DNA of 64,000 bases from assembly GCF_001049735.1 (NCBI RefSeq), contig NZ_CVPC01000009.1, positions 62,001 through 126,000 of the forward strand. Reading direction: 5' to 3'. Within the stretch, counting starts at the first letter, position 1; each line of letters opens with the position of its first letter. Origin of the DNA: Nereida ignava. GTDB taxonomy: Bacteria; Pseudomonadota; Alphaproteobacteria; Rhodobacterales; Rhodobacteraceae. The position numbers and the translations under genes are program-made. Positions 63,035 through 64,000 of the stretch are shown piece after piece. The notes beneath the pieces were generated by a model, which searched no databases, had not been told where the DNA came from, and was given only the letters and a program-made list of their open reading frames with translations.

Positions 63035-63790
63035 TTATCGTTGGAACACACGGAAAATTGCTGAGGCACCCCAACCGGCACTGATTGCGATGATCAGCGA
63101 CAGGATGCCGTAGTAGAACGGTTGTTGGCGTGACAGGTTGTACATCCAACGCTCAAGCCCCGCTTTGCGCACATCAAGAACAGTGCTGTAGGTTGAGATG
63201 ACCTTTTTGTCTTTTAGCAGAAAAACGCTGACTTCGTAGGCGCCTTCAACAAGGTTAGCAGGCAACTCAACGTCTGTGCGGAACAACGTATTGTCGATTA
63301 GCGCGGCATCCCATTCGCGCAATTGGTATTTGTTGGCGTCTTGGCGGATGCGCATCAAAGCTTCGGTGAATAGCGCCACATCGTTGTTGCCGTGGCCCTC
63401 CGCGCTTGGCTTGATGACGCGGGGTAGGGTGATCTCGTAATAGCGATCGGCTTCGTCCCCCAAGATATCTGCGATGGGGCGCGTTGTTTCGATCGCGTAA
63501 AACGATGGCGCTGCGTCGACCTCAACGGTTGCGGCGTTGACCCATATGCCAAAGCGGCGGTCTTTGCGGTAAACTGTGGTTGCTTGATCGGGGCCCTTTA
63601 CGGTGACGATCAGGTCAAGTTTGGCTTCTTGCGTCACCGCACTTTCGTGCTTGATTGCACCAAAAACCAAAATGTCTGAGCCATCGAAGGTTGTTGTAAT
63701 GGCCACTTCACTCTCTGACAGGCCAAGTACTAAGTTCTGCGCAGCGGCTGGCGTCGCCAGCAAAAGCGCGATGAGAAAAGCACGTAGCAT
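63035..63790 (-). CDS. TIGR02186 family exported membrane-anchored protein
   Basis: 251 residues with a signal peptide (MLRAFLIALLLATPAAAQ), a beta-rich periplasmic part starting NLVLGLSESEVAITTTFDGS, and one C-terminal helix (about 225-245). This is the TIGR02186 pattern, a family found next to TauE/SafE exporters as here (1 codon apart on the same strand). It may be a partner subunit of that exporter. Function unproved. Confidence 0.85.
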   Translation of the reverse strand: MLRAFLIALLLATPAAAQNLVLGLSESEVAITTTFDGSDILVFGAIKHESAVTQEAKLDLIVTVKGPDQATTVYRKDRRFGIWVNAATVEVDAAPSFYAIETTRPIADILGDEADRYYEITLPRVIKPSAEGHGNNDVALFTEALMRIRQDANKYQLREWDAALIDNTLFRTDVELPANLVEGAYEVSVFLLKDKKVISTYSTVLDVRKAGLERWMYNLSRQQPFYYGILSLIIAISAGWGASAIFRVFQR

Positions 63791-64000
63791 CTAGTGCCCT
63801 CCCAAGCCGATAGAATAAAGCTCCGATGGGGTCAGCAGCAGATCCAGTGCAAGCTTGGAACAGACACCAAGCACCATCAGCGCAAGCAGAATGCGCAACT
63901 GCTCTGCCTTCATCTTTGCACCAATCCGCGTTCCGATCTGTGCGCCAATAACGCCGCCGACCAACAGCAAAACTGCCAGCATCATATCTACGGTATAGTT
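63791..64000 (-). CDS. TauE/SafE family exporter, N-terminus cut by the window
   Basis: Only the last 69 residues are visible; the frame runs open to base 64000. They hold GGVIGAQIGTRIGAKMKAEQ and two helices, matching the C-terminal repeat of TauE/SafE sulfite-type exporters. Its stop directly precedes the TIGR02186 start. Confidence 0.8.
   Translation of the reverse strand, partial: NYTVDMMLAVLLLVGGVIGAQIGTRIGAKMKAEQLRILLALMVLGVCSKLALDLLLTPSELYSIGLGGH

Overview
The window is chromosomal DNA of an alphaproteobacterium of the Rhodobacteraceae/Roseobacter group, with moderate GC. The evidence is the family mix: an ethylmalonyl-CoA pathway locus beside the sdh/suc/mdh genes, TRAP transporter genes, a LuxR/LuxI pair, and small families such as DUF1523, FYDLN-acid (TIGR02300), DUF1737 and TIGR02186 that are typical of this group. 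I see no phage, insertion sequence, integrase or CRISPR array. Genes are densely packed and no gene-free stretch exceeds 300 bases.

Layout. 1-3.6 kb: end of a DUF4159 / amidotransferase-like membrane operon. 3.6-8.1 kb: a HemJ-like protein and the glycolate oxidase operon glcDEF. 8.1-15.8 kb: a secreted trypsin-like protease, hsp20 with a probable ROSE RNA thermometer, gabD, three small membrane proteins, a double-domain aldehyde dehydrogenase and deoC, with a frameshifted small ORF just upstream of deoC. 15.9-22 kb: rpe and a divergent glycosyltransferase/hydrolase cluster. 22-25.3 kb: TRAP transporter dctPQM. 25.3-28.5 kb: zinc uptake (znuA facing zur-znuC-znuB) with Zur-box-like sites between. 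28.5-34.6 kb: otnK-otnC, a fatty acid desaturase, a homocysteine methyltransferase, RidA, tRNA-Ala(GGC), FYDLN-acid protein and a YgjP-type peptidase.

34.6-58.9 kb is a central carbon locus. A GntR regulator precedes the convergent operon sucC-sucD-sucA-sucB-MAPEG-lpd, with mdh separate. Then come mcl2-nnrU-DUF1737-mch, sdhC-D-A-lipoprotein-sdhB, deoD, ecm, an acyltransferase and ccr. Together these encode the TCA segment from 2-oxoglutarate to fumarate, malate dehydrogenase, and much of the ethylmalonyl-CoA route for acetate assimilation. 58.9-63 kb: a small ORF coupled to luxR, then luxI overlapping a RecD-like helicase and an SDR oxidoreductase. 63-64 kb: TIGR02186 and a truncated TauE/SafE exporter.

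The strongest non-coding signal is a perfect palindrome, TGTGATCACA. It occurs once just before the GntR start codon, twice upstream of sucC and twice upstream of sdhC. Both pairs have the same 21-bp centre-to-centre spacing. This points to an AkgR-like GntR regulator controlling itself and the TCA operons. The second notable signal is a ROSE-type hairpin over the hsp20 ribosome binding site, behind a possible heat-shock promoter. All family calls were made by reading the sequence; no database search was run.
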